Assembly (NCBI RefSeq): GCF_000186345.1
Contig: NC_014962.1
Location: forward strand, 868,001-932,000
Direction of reading: 5' to 3'
DNA: 64,000 nucleotides
Origin: Isosphaera pallida ATCC 43644
Lineage (GTDB): Bacteria > Planctomycetota > Planctomycetia > Isosphaerales > Isosphaeraceae
Below are positions 54,495 through 64,000 of this stretch, piece after piece (positions within the stretch are counted from its first letter, which is position 1; every line of letters begins with the position of its first letter). The notes under the pieces were generated by a model that ran no database searches, was not told the DNA's origin, and worked only from the letters and a program-made list of their open reading frames with translations. Position numbers and translations under genes: made by a program.

Positions 54495-55592
54495 ATGTCC
54501 GCCGCGTCCGAGTCCGCCGCCGCTGTCCCCACCCTCCGTCGGATAGTGATCCATCCGCCGATCGACTCCACGCGGTTACAAGCCCTCGCCAACGTCGCGC
54601 CGGGTTGGGAATTGGTCAACGCCGCGACGGTTCAAGAAGCCCGCGACGCTTTACCCAACGCCTCGGCGATGCTAGGCAAAATGACCCCTGAGCTTCTGGC
54701 CGCTGCTGATGCGGGCAAGACGGTGAGCGACCTCAAGTGGGTTCAGGCGTTCACCGCAAGTTTGGAGCATTATCTGTTCCCCGAACTGGAAGCGCATCCC
54801 TGCGTCCTGACCAACACCCGGGGCATCTTTTCGGATGTGATCGCCGATCAGGTGTTGGGCTATGTGGTGATGTTCGCGCGGAATTTGCATCTGTATGTGC
54901 GTCGTCAGATGGAACGGCGTTACGAACCGTTGGGCGGGGAAGGGGAGCGGGTGGCGTTCGACTCGGGTCCGGGGGTGGTCAACGCGATCGACCGGGCCAC
55001 GATTCCGTTGGCGGGGTGTCGGTTGGGGATTGTCGGGCTGGGGTCGATTGGTCGGGAGATCGCCCGCCGCGCCGCGGCCTTCGGGATGACAATTCGCGCG
55101 GTGGAACGTCGCTATGAGCAGGTCCGCGAGGAGGTGGCGGCTGATCTGACCTTGGCGGGAATCCTCGAACGAATCGATCCAGCCGATCTCGAATCGCTCG
55201 ATTGTCTGGCCTCCTGGTCGCGGTTTCTTGTGTTGGCGGTGCCTCAGACTCCCGAGACCACCGGCTTGTTCAACGCTGAACGCTTGGCCGCGATGAATCC
55301 CCAGGGGTACCTCATCAACGTCGGTCGAGGGGCGCTGCTCAAGCTGGCCGCTTTGGTCGAGGCGCTGCGGGCTGGACGACTCGCCGGAGCAGCGCTCGAT
55401 GTCTTCGAACAGGAACCACTGCCGGCCGAACATCCTCTTTGGGAATTTCCCAACGTGATTCTTACACCTCACACTGCTGGATATTCGCCATTGATCGCCC
55501 AGAGGCACCTTGAAATCCTCACCGATAACGTGCGGCGCTTCACCCAAGGTCGCCCCTTGAGAAATGTGGTGGACAAGCGGTTGTGGTGTTAG
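54495..55592 (+). CDS. D-2-hydroxyacid dehydrogenase (NAD-dependent)
   Basis: The 365-residue protein has a Rossmann domain with GLGSIGREIARRAAAFGM, and catalytic Arg (INVGRGALLK), Glu (DVFEQEPLPAEHP) and His (LTPHTAGYSP) in family order. The protein belongs to the phosphoglycerate/lactate/glyoxylate dehydrogenase superfamily; substrate unknown. The insert after the first GxGxxG (residues about 205-235) is family-typical. ATG 54495 follows AGAGG. Confidence 0.92.
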   Translation: MSAASESAAAVPTLRRIVIHPPIDSTRLQALANVAPGWELVNAATVQEARDALPNASAMLGKMTPELLAAADAGKTVSDLKWVQAFTASLEHYLFPELEAHPCVLTNTRGIFSDVIADQVLGYVVMFARNLHLYVRRQMERRYEPLGGEGERVAFDSGPGVVNAIDRATIPLAGCRLGIVGLGSIGREIARRAAAFGMTIRAVERRYEQVREEVAADLTLAGILERIDPADLESLDCLASWSRFLVLAVPQTPETTGLFNAERLAAMNPQGYLINVGRGALLKLAALVEALRAGRLAGAALDVFEQEPLPAEHPLWEFPNVILTPHTAGYSPLIAQRHLEILTDNVRRFTQGRPLRNVVDKRLWC

Positions 55593-55732
55593 ATCCGCGA
55601 TGAGGGCCGAGTTCGAATCGGTCCGAGTCGCCTTGGGAGGTTTGAAAATCGGGATCGTGTTGAACACCAGGATCGTGATGGGAACCGTCCGCGTTCGCCC
55701 AGCGCGGCTCGCTGGGTGAGGGTGGGGTTGGG

Positions 55733-57577
55733 ATGGCGACGTCGAAGCGTAGAGGAGGCGGCGAGATGGCCGAAGAGACGGGAATGGAGTCGGGTATGGA
55801 GACCGGTTCGTCGGCTTCGTCGGTGACGGTTCCAGTGGTGGGTTCCTCCGCTGCGAGTTGGCCGTCGGTCTCGGCCTCGTCGATGGAGACGTTGGCAGTG
55901 GATTCGCGTTCGAGTGGGTCTTCGGCCACGGTGCGGGTCGGCTCGGGGACGTTCCAGGTCGTTAGTCGGAAACCGCGGCGACCGATGACCTCGCGCGATT
56001 TGCTGGTGACGCTCCCCTTGGCGTTGGCGGCTCTGGTTTTGATCGTGCTGCACGCCATGTTGCTGTTCGATCCCAACGATACCCACCACCTAGAAACCCC
56101 ACTGGCGTTGGCCTTGGCCCGTCAGGTGATCGATGGTCCCGAGACGCTCTACGGCCCGTACCCGGCGGGTCGTCCGTGGGTGATCATTCATCCGCCACTT
56201 TATTACCGAATGTGTTTGCCGACACTGTGGGGGTTGACCAACGGCTTGGGGTTGCCTCCAGAGCAGGCCGCGATGGTGGCGGGGCGGTCGCTGTCAGCTT
56301 TGGCGCTGGTGGTGGTGGTGATCTTGACGGCCACCCTGGCCCGACTGGACGGAGCTTCGAATCGCGCGGGACTTTGGGCCGGCTTGATCCTGTTGGGAAC
56401 CGCTTTGACCATGAGCTACCCGGTGACCACCCGGCCCGACCTTCTGGGAGTCGCGTTGCAAACCCTGGGGCTGACGCTCACTCTCAACGGCTTGAAGCGA
56501 GCCGCTCGGACCAAAACAATGCCCGAGGTGGCGCAGCCGGGGGAGGGTTGGGTCGTTGCGGGGTTCGTCAGTTTCGGATTAGCGGTATGTGTCAAACAGC
56601 ATGATGTGGTTCTGGGCGGGGTGGGTTTGGCGGCCACGCTGTTTGGAGTGGGGATGAAGTGGTTGCGATGGCAGACCTTCGCCGCGGCGTTGGCCTTGGG
56701 TCTGGCGATTCCCGCGGGTTACCTGTTCGCGGAAAACCAAATCGCTCAGGGGCGGTTGGTCGAGGCGCTGCTGACAGTGCCCGGCGAGATGAGGGTGATT
56801 CACCCTGTTGAACCGGCGATGGTGTGGGAACTTCTCAAGGAGACCTTGCGACGCTTGGCCGGGCCGTTGCTGGTGGCGGCAGCGATTGTTCTGGTTCGTC
56901 CCCAAGCCTGGGCGCGCGGCCGTTGGCTCGATCTGGTGCTGGCCGTGGCGCTTCTCGGGGAGGCCGGAGCGACCTTGGGACTTTACACGCTCAGCTCGGG
57001 GGCGTGGCTCAACTATGCCCTGCAAGCGTCAGTGCTACTGGCGGTGCTGGTGGGTCGGGCTCTTGATCGCGCTTTGGTGCCCAACCCAGCGTCGTTGAAG
57101 GAGATACCATCCCCGTCCCAAGCTCAAGCTGATCTCTGGCGCTGGGGGGTGGTCGGCTTGGCGGGGTTGGTCATGGCGGCGGACAACTTCAAATTGGCGC
57201 GACATGAGTGGACCTTTCGGCGGGCCGAGGCGCAGCAGATCGAGGCTGCGCTCAACCCCGCCGGCGTGTTGATCCGCTCGGCCGAGGAACGCTACTTCAC
57301 CCACGCGCCGCAATATAATCGACAGTTGGGACGAATAACTCTTGCTCACGACGAGTGGCTCTATCAGGGCTTTGAGGCGTTGGCCCTCGCCGAACCGCGA
57401 ACCCTTTGGCTCAAGGAGGCTCTGACCAAGGGGGGAGTCAAACGGGTCTTCACGCCGGACGATTCTTCAGGAGTACCGGGTCTTGGCAACGAGAGTCTTA
57501 GTCGCCTGGGTTATCGACGCATCGGCCGTTTTGGACGATTCGTCGTTTGGGATCGACCTGATCCCCCTGGTGGTTGA
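55733..57577 (+). CDS. Polytopic membrane glycosyltransferase-like protein (GT39/ArnT-like)
   Basis: The 614-residue protein has about 80 residues of Ser/Gly/Met-rich cytoplasmic sequence, then about ten TM helices from residue 100. LLFDPNDTHHLETPLAL with acidic residues after the first TM and HPPLYYRMCLPTLWG resemble the D-E/H motifs of GT-C (PMT/ArnT) enzymes that use lipid-linked sugars. A soluble tail with LAHDEWLYQGF ends the protein. Substrate unknown. GAGGGTGGGG precedes ATG 55733. Confidence 0.82.
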   Translation: MATSKRRGGGEMAEETGMESGMETGSSASSVTVPVVGSSAASWPSVSASSMETLAVDSRSSGSSATVRVGSGTFQVVSRKPRRPMTSRDLLVTLPLALAALVLIVLHAMLLFDPNDTHHLETPLALALARQVIDGPETLYGPYPAGRPWVIIHPPLYYRMCLPTLWGLTNGLGLPPEQAAMVAGRSLSALALVVVVILTATLARLDGASNRAGLWAGLILLGTALTMSYPVTTRPDLLGVALQTLGLTLTLNGLKRAARTKTMPEVAQPGEGWVVAGFVSFGLAVCVKQHDVVLGGVGLAATLFGVGMKWLRWQTFAAALALGLAIPAGYLFAENQIAQGRLVEALLTVPGEMRVIHPVEPAMVWELLKETLRRLAGPLLVAAAIVLVRPQAWARGRWLDLVLAVALLGEAGATLGLYTLSSGAWLNYALQASVLLAVLVGRALDRALVPNPASLKEIPSPSQAQADLWRWGVVGLAGLVMAADNFKLARHEWTFRRAEAQQIEAALNPAGVLIRSAEERYFTHAPQYNRQLGRITLAHDEWLYQGFEALALAEPRTLWLKEALTKGGVKRVFTPDDSSGVPGLGNESLSRLGYRRIGRFGRFVVWDRPDPPGG

Positions 57578-57670
57578 CGCCTTGGGGTGACGCTTTGGTT
57601 CGATCCCACCTCAAGTTCTGCATTCAAGCTTGCGATTGAGTTGAACTGAACCGAGGAGAGGAGACGAACC

Positions 57671-58111
57671 ATGCCATCGCTTCACCCCACCCGCCGCCGG
57701 CCCTTGCCGCCCGTGCGCGGCGGTGGTTGCCACCCTCGAGGCGTCCATTTGTTGAGGTCGGCTTCCTGGTCGCCCCTCAACCTCAATCCCGAGGCCGATT
57801 TGCGGATGATCGTGAATCCCTTGGGTTGGTTGGGGCTGGTGGCTTGGTTGGGTTTAATGTTCTGGACCAATTGGCCTCTCGTTTGGACGGGTCCTCTTGG
57901 CCTGGGCATCCCTTGGCTGTTTCGCTACTATTGTTGGGACTGTGGAGGTGGTGGGTTGCTGTGGCGCTGGACTAAACACACCTGCCCCGCTGTCCAACGC
58001 CGTCGCGCCCAAGGCGGCCACCCCAGACCCTGGTGGTGGTTGGCCCCAAGTCTCCAACTCTGGGCTTGGTTGTATCTGATTGTGGCGATCCTCGTGTGCT
58101 GGTACGCCTAA
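57671..58111 (+). CDS. Small Trp-rich membrane protein, 146 residues
   Basis: GAGGAGAGGAG precedes ATG 57671. A basic, Pro-rich start is followed by three hydrophobic stretches rich in Trp (about 49-66, 71-84 and 122-145), with [10 protein letters not shown] in the second. Function unknown. It ends 91 bp before metH. Confidence 0.62.
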   Translation: MPSLHPTRRRPLPPVRGGGCHPRGVHLLRSASWSPLNLNPEADLRMIVNPLGWLGLVAWLGLMFWTNWPLVWTGPLGLGIPWLFRYYCWDCGGGGLLWRWTKHTCPAVQRRRAQGGHPRPWWWLAPSLQLWAWLYLIVAILVCWYA

Positions 58112-58202
58112 CCGAGGCTGCCTCGATCCCCGACACCTCCACCTTCGCCCACTCGGCTCCCGTTTTGCGCTCCGCTTCAACGCCCTGGAAACGTCTTACG
58201 TT

Positions 58203-61200
58203 ATGAACGCGATTCTCACCCCGTCGTCCTCTCGCCTGGACTTGCCCACGACTGCCACCTTGGACCTACTCCAAGCGATGGCGGCCCAACGCATCCTGCT
58301 GCTCGACGGTGGCATGGGGACCATGATCCAGCAGGTACCCTTGGGGGAATCCGACTTCCGGGGTCGTTACTTTGCCTCCCATCCCAAGGAACTCAAAGGT
58401 AACAACGACCTGTTGGTGATGACCCGGCCCGAGGTGATTCGCTCGATCCACGAAGCCTACCTCGCGGCCGGTTCGGATATCATCGAAACCAACACCTTCA
58501 ACGGCACGGCGATTTCCCAGGCTGAGTACGGCCTGTCGCACATCGCCTACGACCTCAACGTGGAGGCCGCCCGGTTGGCTCGGGCCGCCGCCGATCAGTG
58601 GAGCGACAAGACGCCCGACCGTCCCCGGCTGGTCGCCGGAGCGATCGGCCCGACCAGTTGCACCCTCTCGATTTCGCCCGACGTCAACAACCCGGCATTC
58701 CGCCCGGTCAGCTTCGACCAACTCAAGGAAGCCTACGCCGAACAGGCGCGGGGACTCATCGACGGCGGCGTGGATTTGATTCTGATTGAAACGATCTTCG
58801 ACACCCTCAACGCCAAAGCGGCGCTGGTGGCGGTCGAGGAGGCGTTCGAGCTGAAGGGAATCCGATTGCCCCTGATGTTGTCGGTGACGATCGTGGACAA
58901 GTCGGGCCGCAACCTTTCAGGCCAGACGGTTGACGCCTTTTGGGCCTCAGTGGCCCACGCTCGCCCATTCAGCGTCGGGATCAACTGCGCGCTGGGGGCG
59001 GTCGAGATGCGTCCTTATCTAGCCGAACTGGCACGGGTGGCCGATGTGTACGTCAGCTGCTATCCCAACGCCGGATTGCCCAACCCGTTGAGCGACACCG
59101 GTTACGACGAGTTGCCTGAGACCACCGGCGCGCACCTTGGCGAGTTCGCTCGCTCCGGCTTAGTCAACATCGTGGGTGGCTGCTGCGGCACCACCCCCGA
59201 CCACATCGCCGCCATCGCCCGGGCCGTCCGCGAGTCGCCCCCCCGCACTCTGCCCAAGGTCCCGGGGAGGCCCGAACGCCGCGCCGCGCTGTATTCGGGG
59301 CTGGAGACCCTAGCGATCCGTCCCGACTCCGGCTTTCTGATGATTGGCGAACGGACCAACGTGACCGGCAGCAAGAAGTTCGCCAAACTGATTCTAGCCG
59401 GCGACTACCAAGGGGCCCTGGAGGTAGCCCGCGATCAAGTGCGGGGCGGAGCCAACATCCTCGACGTCAACATGGACGAGGCGATGCTCAACGGTGAGGA
59501 GGCGATGACCACCTTCCTCAACCTGATCGCCACCGAGCCAGAGATCGCCCGCATTCCGATCATGATCGACTCGTCCAAATGGTCGATCATCGAGGCCGGT
59601 CTCAAATGCGTCCAGGGCAAGCCAATCGTCAACTCGATCAGTCTCAAGGAAGGGGAGGAAGATTTTCTGGAGAAGGCTCGCACCGTGCTGAAATACGGCG
59701 CAGGGGTGGTGGTCATGGCCTTCGACGAGGTGGGCCAGGCCGACACGGTCGAGCGTAAGGTCGAGATTTGTCAACGGGCCTACAAGCTTTTAGTCGAGAA
59801 GCTAAACTTTCCGCCCCAAGACATCATTTTCGACCCCAACATCCTGGCAATCGCCACCGGAATCGAGGAACACAACAATTACGCGGTCAACTTCATTGAG
59901 GCGACCCGGATCATCAAGGCGACCTGTCCGGGAGCCAAGATTTCCGGCGGGGTAAGCAACCTGTCGTTTTCGTTCCGGGGCAACGACGTGGTGCGAGAGG
60001 CCATGCACGCGGCCTTCCTCTACCATGCGATTCGAGCCGGCATGGACATGGGGATCGTCAACGCCGGTCAGTTGGCAATCTACGACGAGATTCCCGCCGA
60101 TCTCAAGGAGCATGTCGAGGACGTTATCTTCAATCGCCGCCCCGACGCCACCGATCGCCTGCTGGCCTTCGCCGAAACGGTCAAGGGCAAGGGTAAGCAA
60201 CGGATAGCCGACGACGCTTGGCGGTCCGGCACGGTGCAGGAACGGCTTCAGTACGCGTTGATCCACGGCATCGACGCATACGTCGTCGCCGACGTCGAGG
60301 AGGCCCGCGCCCACTACGACCGTCCGTTGCACATCATCGAAGGTCCGCTCATGGACGGAATGCGGGTGGTCGGCGACCTCTTCGGAGCGGGCAAGATGTT
60401 TTTGCCCCAGGTCGTCAAAAGTGCCCGGGTGATGAAGAAGGCGGTTGCCTATCTCGAACCGTTCATGGCCGCCGAGAAGGTCGCAACCGGCGACATGTCC
60501 GCCCAAGGGCGGGTGGTGCTGGCAACCGTCAAGGGGGATGTGCATGACATCGGCAAGAACATCGTAGGCGTGGTGTTGGGTTGCAACAACTATGAGGTCA
60601 TCGACCTGGGGGTGATGGTGCCGATGGAACGCATCCTCCAGGCCGCCGAGGAACACCAAGCCGATATGATCGGTCTGTCGGGCCTCATCACCCCCTCGCT
60701 CGACGAGATGGTGTCGATCGCCGCCGAAATGGAACGCCGTGGCATGACCATCCCCCTGCTTATCGGCGGGGCGACCACGAGCAAACAGCACACCGCCGTC
60801 AAAATCGCCCCCAAATATTCCAAGGCCACCGTGCATGTGCTCGATGCCTCCCGCGCCGTCAACGTGGTGGCCAGTTTGCTCGATAAGGACAACCGCGAGG
60901 CGACCATCGCCGCAATCAAAGCCGATCAGGAACGACTGCGAGAGCTCCACGCCCGTCAGACTGCCACCGTGCTGCTGACCCAAGCCCAGGCGATCGCCAA
61001 CCGCCACGCGCCGGATTGGTCGCAAGCCGATCTGCCGGTTCCCGAGTTCCTAGGCACGCGGATCATCGAAACGCCGATCGCCGAACTGATCGACTTCATC
61101 GACTGGACCTTCTTCTTCATCGCTTGGGAGCTGAAAGGCAAATTCCCAGCGATCCTGCAACACCCCGAATACGGCCCAGCCGCCCGCGAGCTGCACCAAA

Positions 61201-61946
61201 ACGCCCTGGCGATGCTCGACGACCTCGTGAAAAGCCAACGGCTCCAAGCCCGTGGGGTTTACGGCTTCTGGCCCGCCAACTCCGACGGCGAAGATGTGGT
61301 GCTGTACACCGACGAATCCCGCACCGTCGAAGCCGTCCGGTTTCCAATGCTCCGCCGCCAAACCCAAGCCCACCGCGACACCCGCAACTACTCGCTGGCC
61401 GACTTCGTGGCCCCGATCGAATCGGGCCGCAAGGATTATGTGGGTGCCTTCGCCGTCACTGCCGGACTCGGGGCCGAAGAACTCGCCCGCGAGTTCGAGG
61501 CCGATCACGACGATTATCGCTCGATCATGATCAAGGCCCTGGCGGACCGGCTGGCCGAAGCCTATGCCGAATGGCTCCACGCTAAGGTCCGCCGCGAGTG
61601 GGGCTATGGCCGCGACGAACATCTCACCAACGAGCAACTCATCAACGAGGAATATCGCGGCATCCGTCCCGCCTTCGGCTACCCGGCCTGCCCCGACCAC
61701 ACCCCCAAACGCGACCTGTTCCGGCTCCTCGGCTGCGAACAGGTCGGCATCAGGTTGACCGAAAGCTGCGCCATGATGCCCGCGGCCAGCGTCTCGGGGC
61801 TCTATTTCGCCCACGAACACGCCCGCTACTTCGCCGTCGGCAAGGTGGGCCGCGACCAGGTCGAGGATTACGCCCGCCGCCGCGGCATGCCGGTCGCCGA
61901 AGTCGAAAAGTGGCTCGCCCCCGTCCTTGCCTACGACCCCGCCTGA
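58203..61946 (+). CDS. metH: Cobalamin-dependent methionine synthase
   Basis: From ATG 58203 the protein has 1247 residues in the full MetH order: homocysteine-binding barrel (about 25-355) with the zinc Cys pair in [13 protein letters not shown], pterin-binding domain ([20 protein letters not shown]), helical cap, cobalamin domain with [20 protein letters not shown] (about 779) whose His binds cobalt, and AdoMet reactivation domain ending [12 protein letters not shown] with [16 protein letters not shown]. It methylates homocysteine using methyltetrahydrofolate. Neither a SAM nor a cobalamin riboswitch was recognised upstream. The frame is open to 58080, but that part overlaps the previous gene. 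Confidence 0.98.
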   Translation: MNAILTPSSSRLDLPTTATLDLLQAMAAQRILLLDGGMGTMIQQVPLGESDFRGRYFASHPKELKGNNDLLVMTRPEVIRSIHEAYLAAGSDIIETNTFNGTAISQAEYGLSHIAYDLNVEAARLARAAADQWSDKTPDRPRLVAGAIGPTSCTLSISPDVNNPAFRPVSFDQLKEAYAEQARGLIDGGVDLILIETIFDTLNAKAALVAVEEAFELKGIRLPLMLSVTIVDKSGRNLSGQTVDAFWASVAHARPFSVGINCALGAVEMRPYLAELARVADVYVSCYPNAGLPNPLSDTGYDELPETTGAHLGEFARSGLVNIVGGCCGTTPDHIAAIARAVRESPPRTLPKVPGRPERRAALYSGLETLAIRPDSGFLMIGERTNVTGSKKFAKLILAGDYQGALEVARDQVRGGANILDVNMDEAMLNGEEAMTTFLNLIATEPEIARIPIMIDSSKWSIIEAGLKCVQGKPIVNSISLKEGEEDFLEKARTVLKYGAGVVVMAFDEVGQADTVERKVEICQRAYKLLVEKLNFPPQDIIFDPNILAIATGIEEHNNYAVNFIEATRIIKATCPGAKISGGVSNLSFSFRGNDVVREAMHAAFLYHAIRAGMDMGIVNAGQLAIYDEIPADLKEHVEDVIFNRRPDATDRLLAFAETVKGKGKQRIADDAWRSGTVQERLQYALIHGIDAYVVADVEEARAHYDRPLHIIEGPLMDGMRVVGDLFGAGKMFLPQVVKSARVMKKAVAYLEPFMAAEKVATGDMSAQGRVVLATVKGDVHDIGKNIVGVVLGCNNYEVIDLGVMVPMERILQAAEEHQADMIGLSGLITPSLDEMVSIAAEMERRGMTIPLLIGGATTSKQHTAVKIAPKYSKATVHVLDASRAVNVVASLLDKDNREATIAAIKADQERLRELHARQTATVLLTQAQAIANRHAPDWSQADLPVPEFLGTRIIETPIAELIDFIDWTFFFIAWELKGKFPAILQHPEYGPAARELHQNALAMLDDLVKSQRLQARGVYGFWPANSDGEDVVLYTDESRTVEAVRFPMLRRQTQAHRDTRNYSLADFVAPIESGRKDYVGAFAVTAGLGAEELAREFEADHDDYRSIMIKALADRLAEAYAEWLHAKVRREWGYGRDEHLTNEQLINEEYRGIRPAFGYPACPDHTPKRDLFRLLGCEQVGIRLTESCAMMPAASVSGLYFAHEHARYFAVGKVGRDQVEDYARRRGMPVAEVEKWLAPVLAYDPA

Positions 61947-62142
61947 TCGAACCGACCACCCTCGTTTGGACCGGGCCGTGCTGTTCCATCGGCCCTTGTC
62001 GAGCGCGGTCTTGGTTCCCTAAGATGTCAAGCCGCTTTCACCCAGGGATTCCGCTTCGCTCGGATCGAACCGACCCCGCTTCAATCTGCCGCCGGGCGAT
62101 GAACCCCGTTGGACCTCCTGACCACGACGAGACGGCTCCGGC

Positions 62143-63630
62143 ATGTTCGACGATCTTCAAAAACGGCTCTCGGGCGCGTTCGGTCGATTCCGGGTGCGCG
62201 GAGTCCTCACCGAACAAAACATCCAGGATGGCCTGCGTGAGGTCCGCACCGCCCTCCTGGAGGCCGACGTCAACCTCAACGTGGTCCAGGACTTCATCGC
62301 CAAAGTCAAGCAACGGGCGGTGGGCGAGCAGATCATCAAGAGCATCCGGCCCGATCAACAGATCGTCAAAATCGTCCACGACGAACTCGTGGCGCTCATG
62401 GGCGAAACCGACGCCACGATCCGATTTGAGAAAACCGGGCCCACGATCCTGATGCTCTGTGGTCTGCAAGGCTCGGGCAAAACGACCACTTGCGGCAAAC
62501 TCGCTCGGATGCTGGCCCTACAGGGTCGCAAACCTATGCTGGTGGCCGCCGACCTGCAGCGACCCGCCGCGGTCGAACAACTCAAGACCCTGGGCCAACA
62601 ACTGGCCATCCCCGTCCACGCCGAAACCGGTGTCGGCCCAGTCCAGGTCTGCCAAAACGGAGTCGCTGCTGCCGCCAAAGCCGGCTGCGACACCGTTATC
62701 CTCGATACCGCCGGGCGGTTGCACATCGACGATGAGTTGATGGAGGAACTCAAGACGATCGAGAAGAAGGTCAAACCGCATCACGTCTTCTTCGTGTGCG
62801 ACGCCATGACCGGCCAGGACGCCGTGGCTTCGGCCAAAGCGTTCAACGAAGCGCTCGAACTGGATGGAGTAATTCTGACCAAGCTCGACGGCGACGCCCG
62901 AGGCGGCGCGGCGCTGTCGATCCGTCAGGTGACCGGAGTGCCGATCAAGTTCATGGGCATCGGCGAGAAGCTCGACAAGCTCTCGCCGTTCGACCCCCGA
63001 CGCATTGCCGGCTCGATTCTGGGCATGGGCGACATCGTGGGCCTCGTCGAGGCCGCGCAATCAGCCATCGACGCCGAGGAGGCCCGCAAGCAGCAGGAGA
63101 AGCTGGCCAAAGGGAAGTTCGACCTCAACGACTTCCGCAACCAGATCGGCCTGATCAAAAAAATGGGGTCGGTCAAAGACTTGGTAGGGAAAATCCCTGG
63201 CTTCAACGCCATTCCTGGGCTCGATCTGGACTCGGTGGACGCCGATGGCGACATGAAGCGCATCCAGGGCATCATCGACAGCATGACCCCCGCCGAACGG
63301 GCTGACCCCAGCCTCATCGACATTTCCCGCCGCCGCCGCATCGCCGCCGGCGCGGGGGTCGAGCCAGCCGATGTGTCGGGACTGGTCAAACAGTTCGACG
63401 CCATGGCCGCAATGGTCAAGCAAATGGCCCAAATGACCTTCATGGACCGCATCCGAACCCTTACCGGTATGGGACGCTCCGGTCTGTTCCTCCCCGGCGC
63501 GAAACTGCCAGCCGTCAAGCAGGGAACCGGCAAACGCCTCACCCCCAAAGAACGCGAAAAGCTCCGCAAGGAACGCGAGAAGGAGGAACGCAAACGCCGC
63601 CGCGAACAACGCGGTCAAGCAGGCGCGTGA
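62143..63630 (+). CDS. ffh: Signal recognition particle GTPase Ffh
   Basis: The 495-residue protein has a helical N-domain, G-domain motifs GLQGSGKTTTCGKLA, DTAGRLHID and TKLDGDARGG, and a Met-rich M-domain (DLNDFRNQIGLIKKMGSVKD, then RRRRIAAGAG) that binds SRP RNA and signal peptides. An extended basic tail (about 460-495, Arg/Glu/Lys) is longer than in E. coli. It targets membrane proteins co-translationally. It follows metH by 196 bp. Confidence 0.97.
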   Translation: MFDDLQKRLSGAFGRFRVRGVLTEQNIQDGLREVRTALLEADVNLNVVQDFIAKVKQRAVGEQIIKSIRPDQQIVKIVHDELVALMGETDATIRFEKTGPTILMLCGLQGSGKTTTCGKLARMLALQGRKPMLVAADLQRPAAVEQLKTLGQQLAIPVHAETGVGPVQVCQNGVAAAAKAGCDTVILDTAGRLHIDDELMEELKTIEKKVKPHHVFFVCDAMTGQDAVASAKAFNEALELDGVILTKLDGDARGGAALSIRQVTGVPIKFMGIGEKLDKLSPFDPRRIAGSILGMGDIVGLVEAAQSAIDAEEARKQQEKLAKGKFDLNDFRNQIGLIKKMGSVKDLVGKIPGFNAIPGLDLDSVDADGDMKRIQGIIDSMTPAERADPSLIDISRRRRIAAGAGVEPADVSGLVKQFDAMAAMVKQMAQMTFMDRIRTLTGMGRSGLFLPGAKLPAVKQGTGKRLTPKEREKLRKEREKEERKRRREQRGQAGA

Positions 63631-63698
63631 TCAGTGTCCCCCTCCCGCCACGCCTCAAAGCCCGCTCGCTCACCCATCCCATCCTCCCGGGTAGAGCG

Positions 63699-63726
63699 TT
63701 GACGGCCCGCTACCGGGGCTTACAAT
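63699..63726 (+). promoter_or_regulatory. Strong sigma70-like promoter for the nuo genes
   Basis: TTGACG (63699-63704), a 16-base spacer and TACAAT (63721-63726), about 137 bp before ATG 63863. It is the best promoter match seen in the window. Confidence 0.6.
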
Positions 63727-63862
63727 AACCTACCGCTGGAGTTCGTGACGAATTTCACAAACCCGGAAGCGTCCCCGTCCTTGGAGATTCCTGGCAAAGG
63801 GATGCGACCCGTTGCCACTAACTGAGTTCCGCACCTACCCCCACCCCACCGGAATCCGTCTC

Positions 63863-64000
63863 ATGGGGATCGAGTTCACCCCAGTCTTTCTGCTCATCCT
63901 CGTCGCCATCAGCCTGGCGCTGGTAACAGTGGCCCTCTCGTTGCTCCTCGGTCCCAAACGGACCAATCGGGTCAAAGAGATGCCCTATGAGTCGGGCATG
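63863..64000 (+). CDS. nuoA: NADH-quinone oxidoreductase subunit A (partial, 5' end only)
   Basis: The first 46 codons show a TM helix (FTPVFLLILVAISLALVTVA) and the LLGPKRTNRVKEMPYESGM motif of NuoA, the small membrane subunit of complex I. NuoA usually reads YECG; here it is YESG. A TTG at 63812 is an alternative in-frame start. The rest lies beyond the window, presumably as part of a nuo operon. Confidence 0.9.
   Translation, partial: MGIEFTPVFLLILVAISLALVTVALSLLLGPKRTNRVKEMPYESGM

Noticed and set aside
59802-61025. 407-codon minus-strand frame opposite metH
   Set aside because: Shadow of the methionine synthase; His/Gly-rich text without motifs or SD.

Overview
The window is GC-rich (roughly 60-65 %) bacterial chromosome. 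It most resembles a planctomycete, probably of the Isosphaeraceae type. That assignment is an inference from gene content: tandem exported multihaem cytochromes with a CX4CH site, a plant-like fused AroD-AroE, a PEP-CTERM-like tail, many Tat or lipoprotein signals, wide intergenic gaps and weak Shine-Dalgarno (SD) sites. No rRNA, tRNA, CRISPR array, insertion sequence or phage gene was seen. It reads as core chromosome with lineage-specific additions.

Layout. 1-5186 (minus): two paralogous pentahaem cytochromes c, followed by an exported thioredoxin-type protein that is cut by the window edge and carries a 17-residue repeat. 6022-13230: an orphan HlyD-type adaptor (minus), divergent from an RND efflux adaptor and its HAE1-type pump. 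13250-17649 (minus): cmk, a PlsC-type acyltransferase and a UvrA paralogue with degenerate ABC motifs. 18073-24144 (plus): a DUF2203 protein, then a three-gene cluster of a membrane-anchored DUF6599-like protein, a Tat-exported DUF362 protein and a membrane polyferredoxin. This cluster is the strongest candidate for an uncharacterised system. 24163-26052 (minus): ruvB and ruvA. 26310-29315 (plus): an NMT1/THI5-type ABC importer. 29491-32758 (plus): aroDE fusion, aroK and a prepilin peptidase. 32950-38257 (plus): a LapA-like protein, two lipoproteins, a HAD hydrolase, a degenerate receiver protein, two small heat-shock proteins and a small membrane protein. 38653-42472 (minus): argB, argD and argF, widely spaced.

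43031-46579: tandem ACT protein, Nudix protein (minus), acyl-CoA dehydrogenase-like protein and FAH-family hydrolase. 46609-50126 (minus): a polytopic membrane protein, the remains of a PEP-CTERM-type gene, and purB. 50355-52901 (plus): creatininase-family protein, a CusF-SCO1 lipoprotein and a hypothetical protein. 53169-58111 (plus): GT-B glycosyltransferase, D-2-hydroxyacid dehydrogenase, GT39-like membrane protein and a small membrane protein. 58203-64000 (plus): metH, ffh and the first codons of nuoA behind a good sigma70-like promoter.

How the genes fit together. The cytochromes, the thioredoxin-type protein and the DUF6599/DUF362/polyferredoxin set suggest investment in envelope redox chemistry. 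The SCO1 protein and nuoA belong to aerobic respiration. The aro, arg, purB, metH, cmk, ruvAB and ffh genes are ordinary housekeeping. Start sites were chosen from SD matches and signal-peptide position. Many long open frames on the opposite strands are codon-bias shadows and are omitted.
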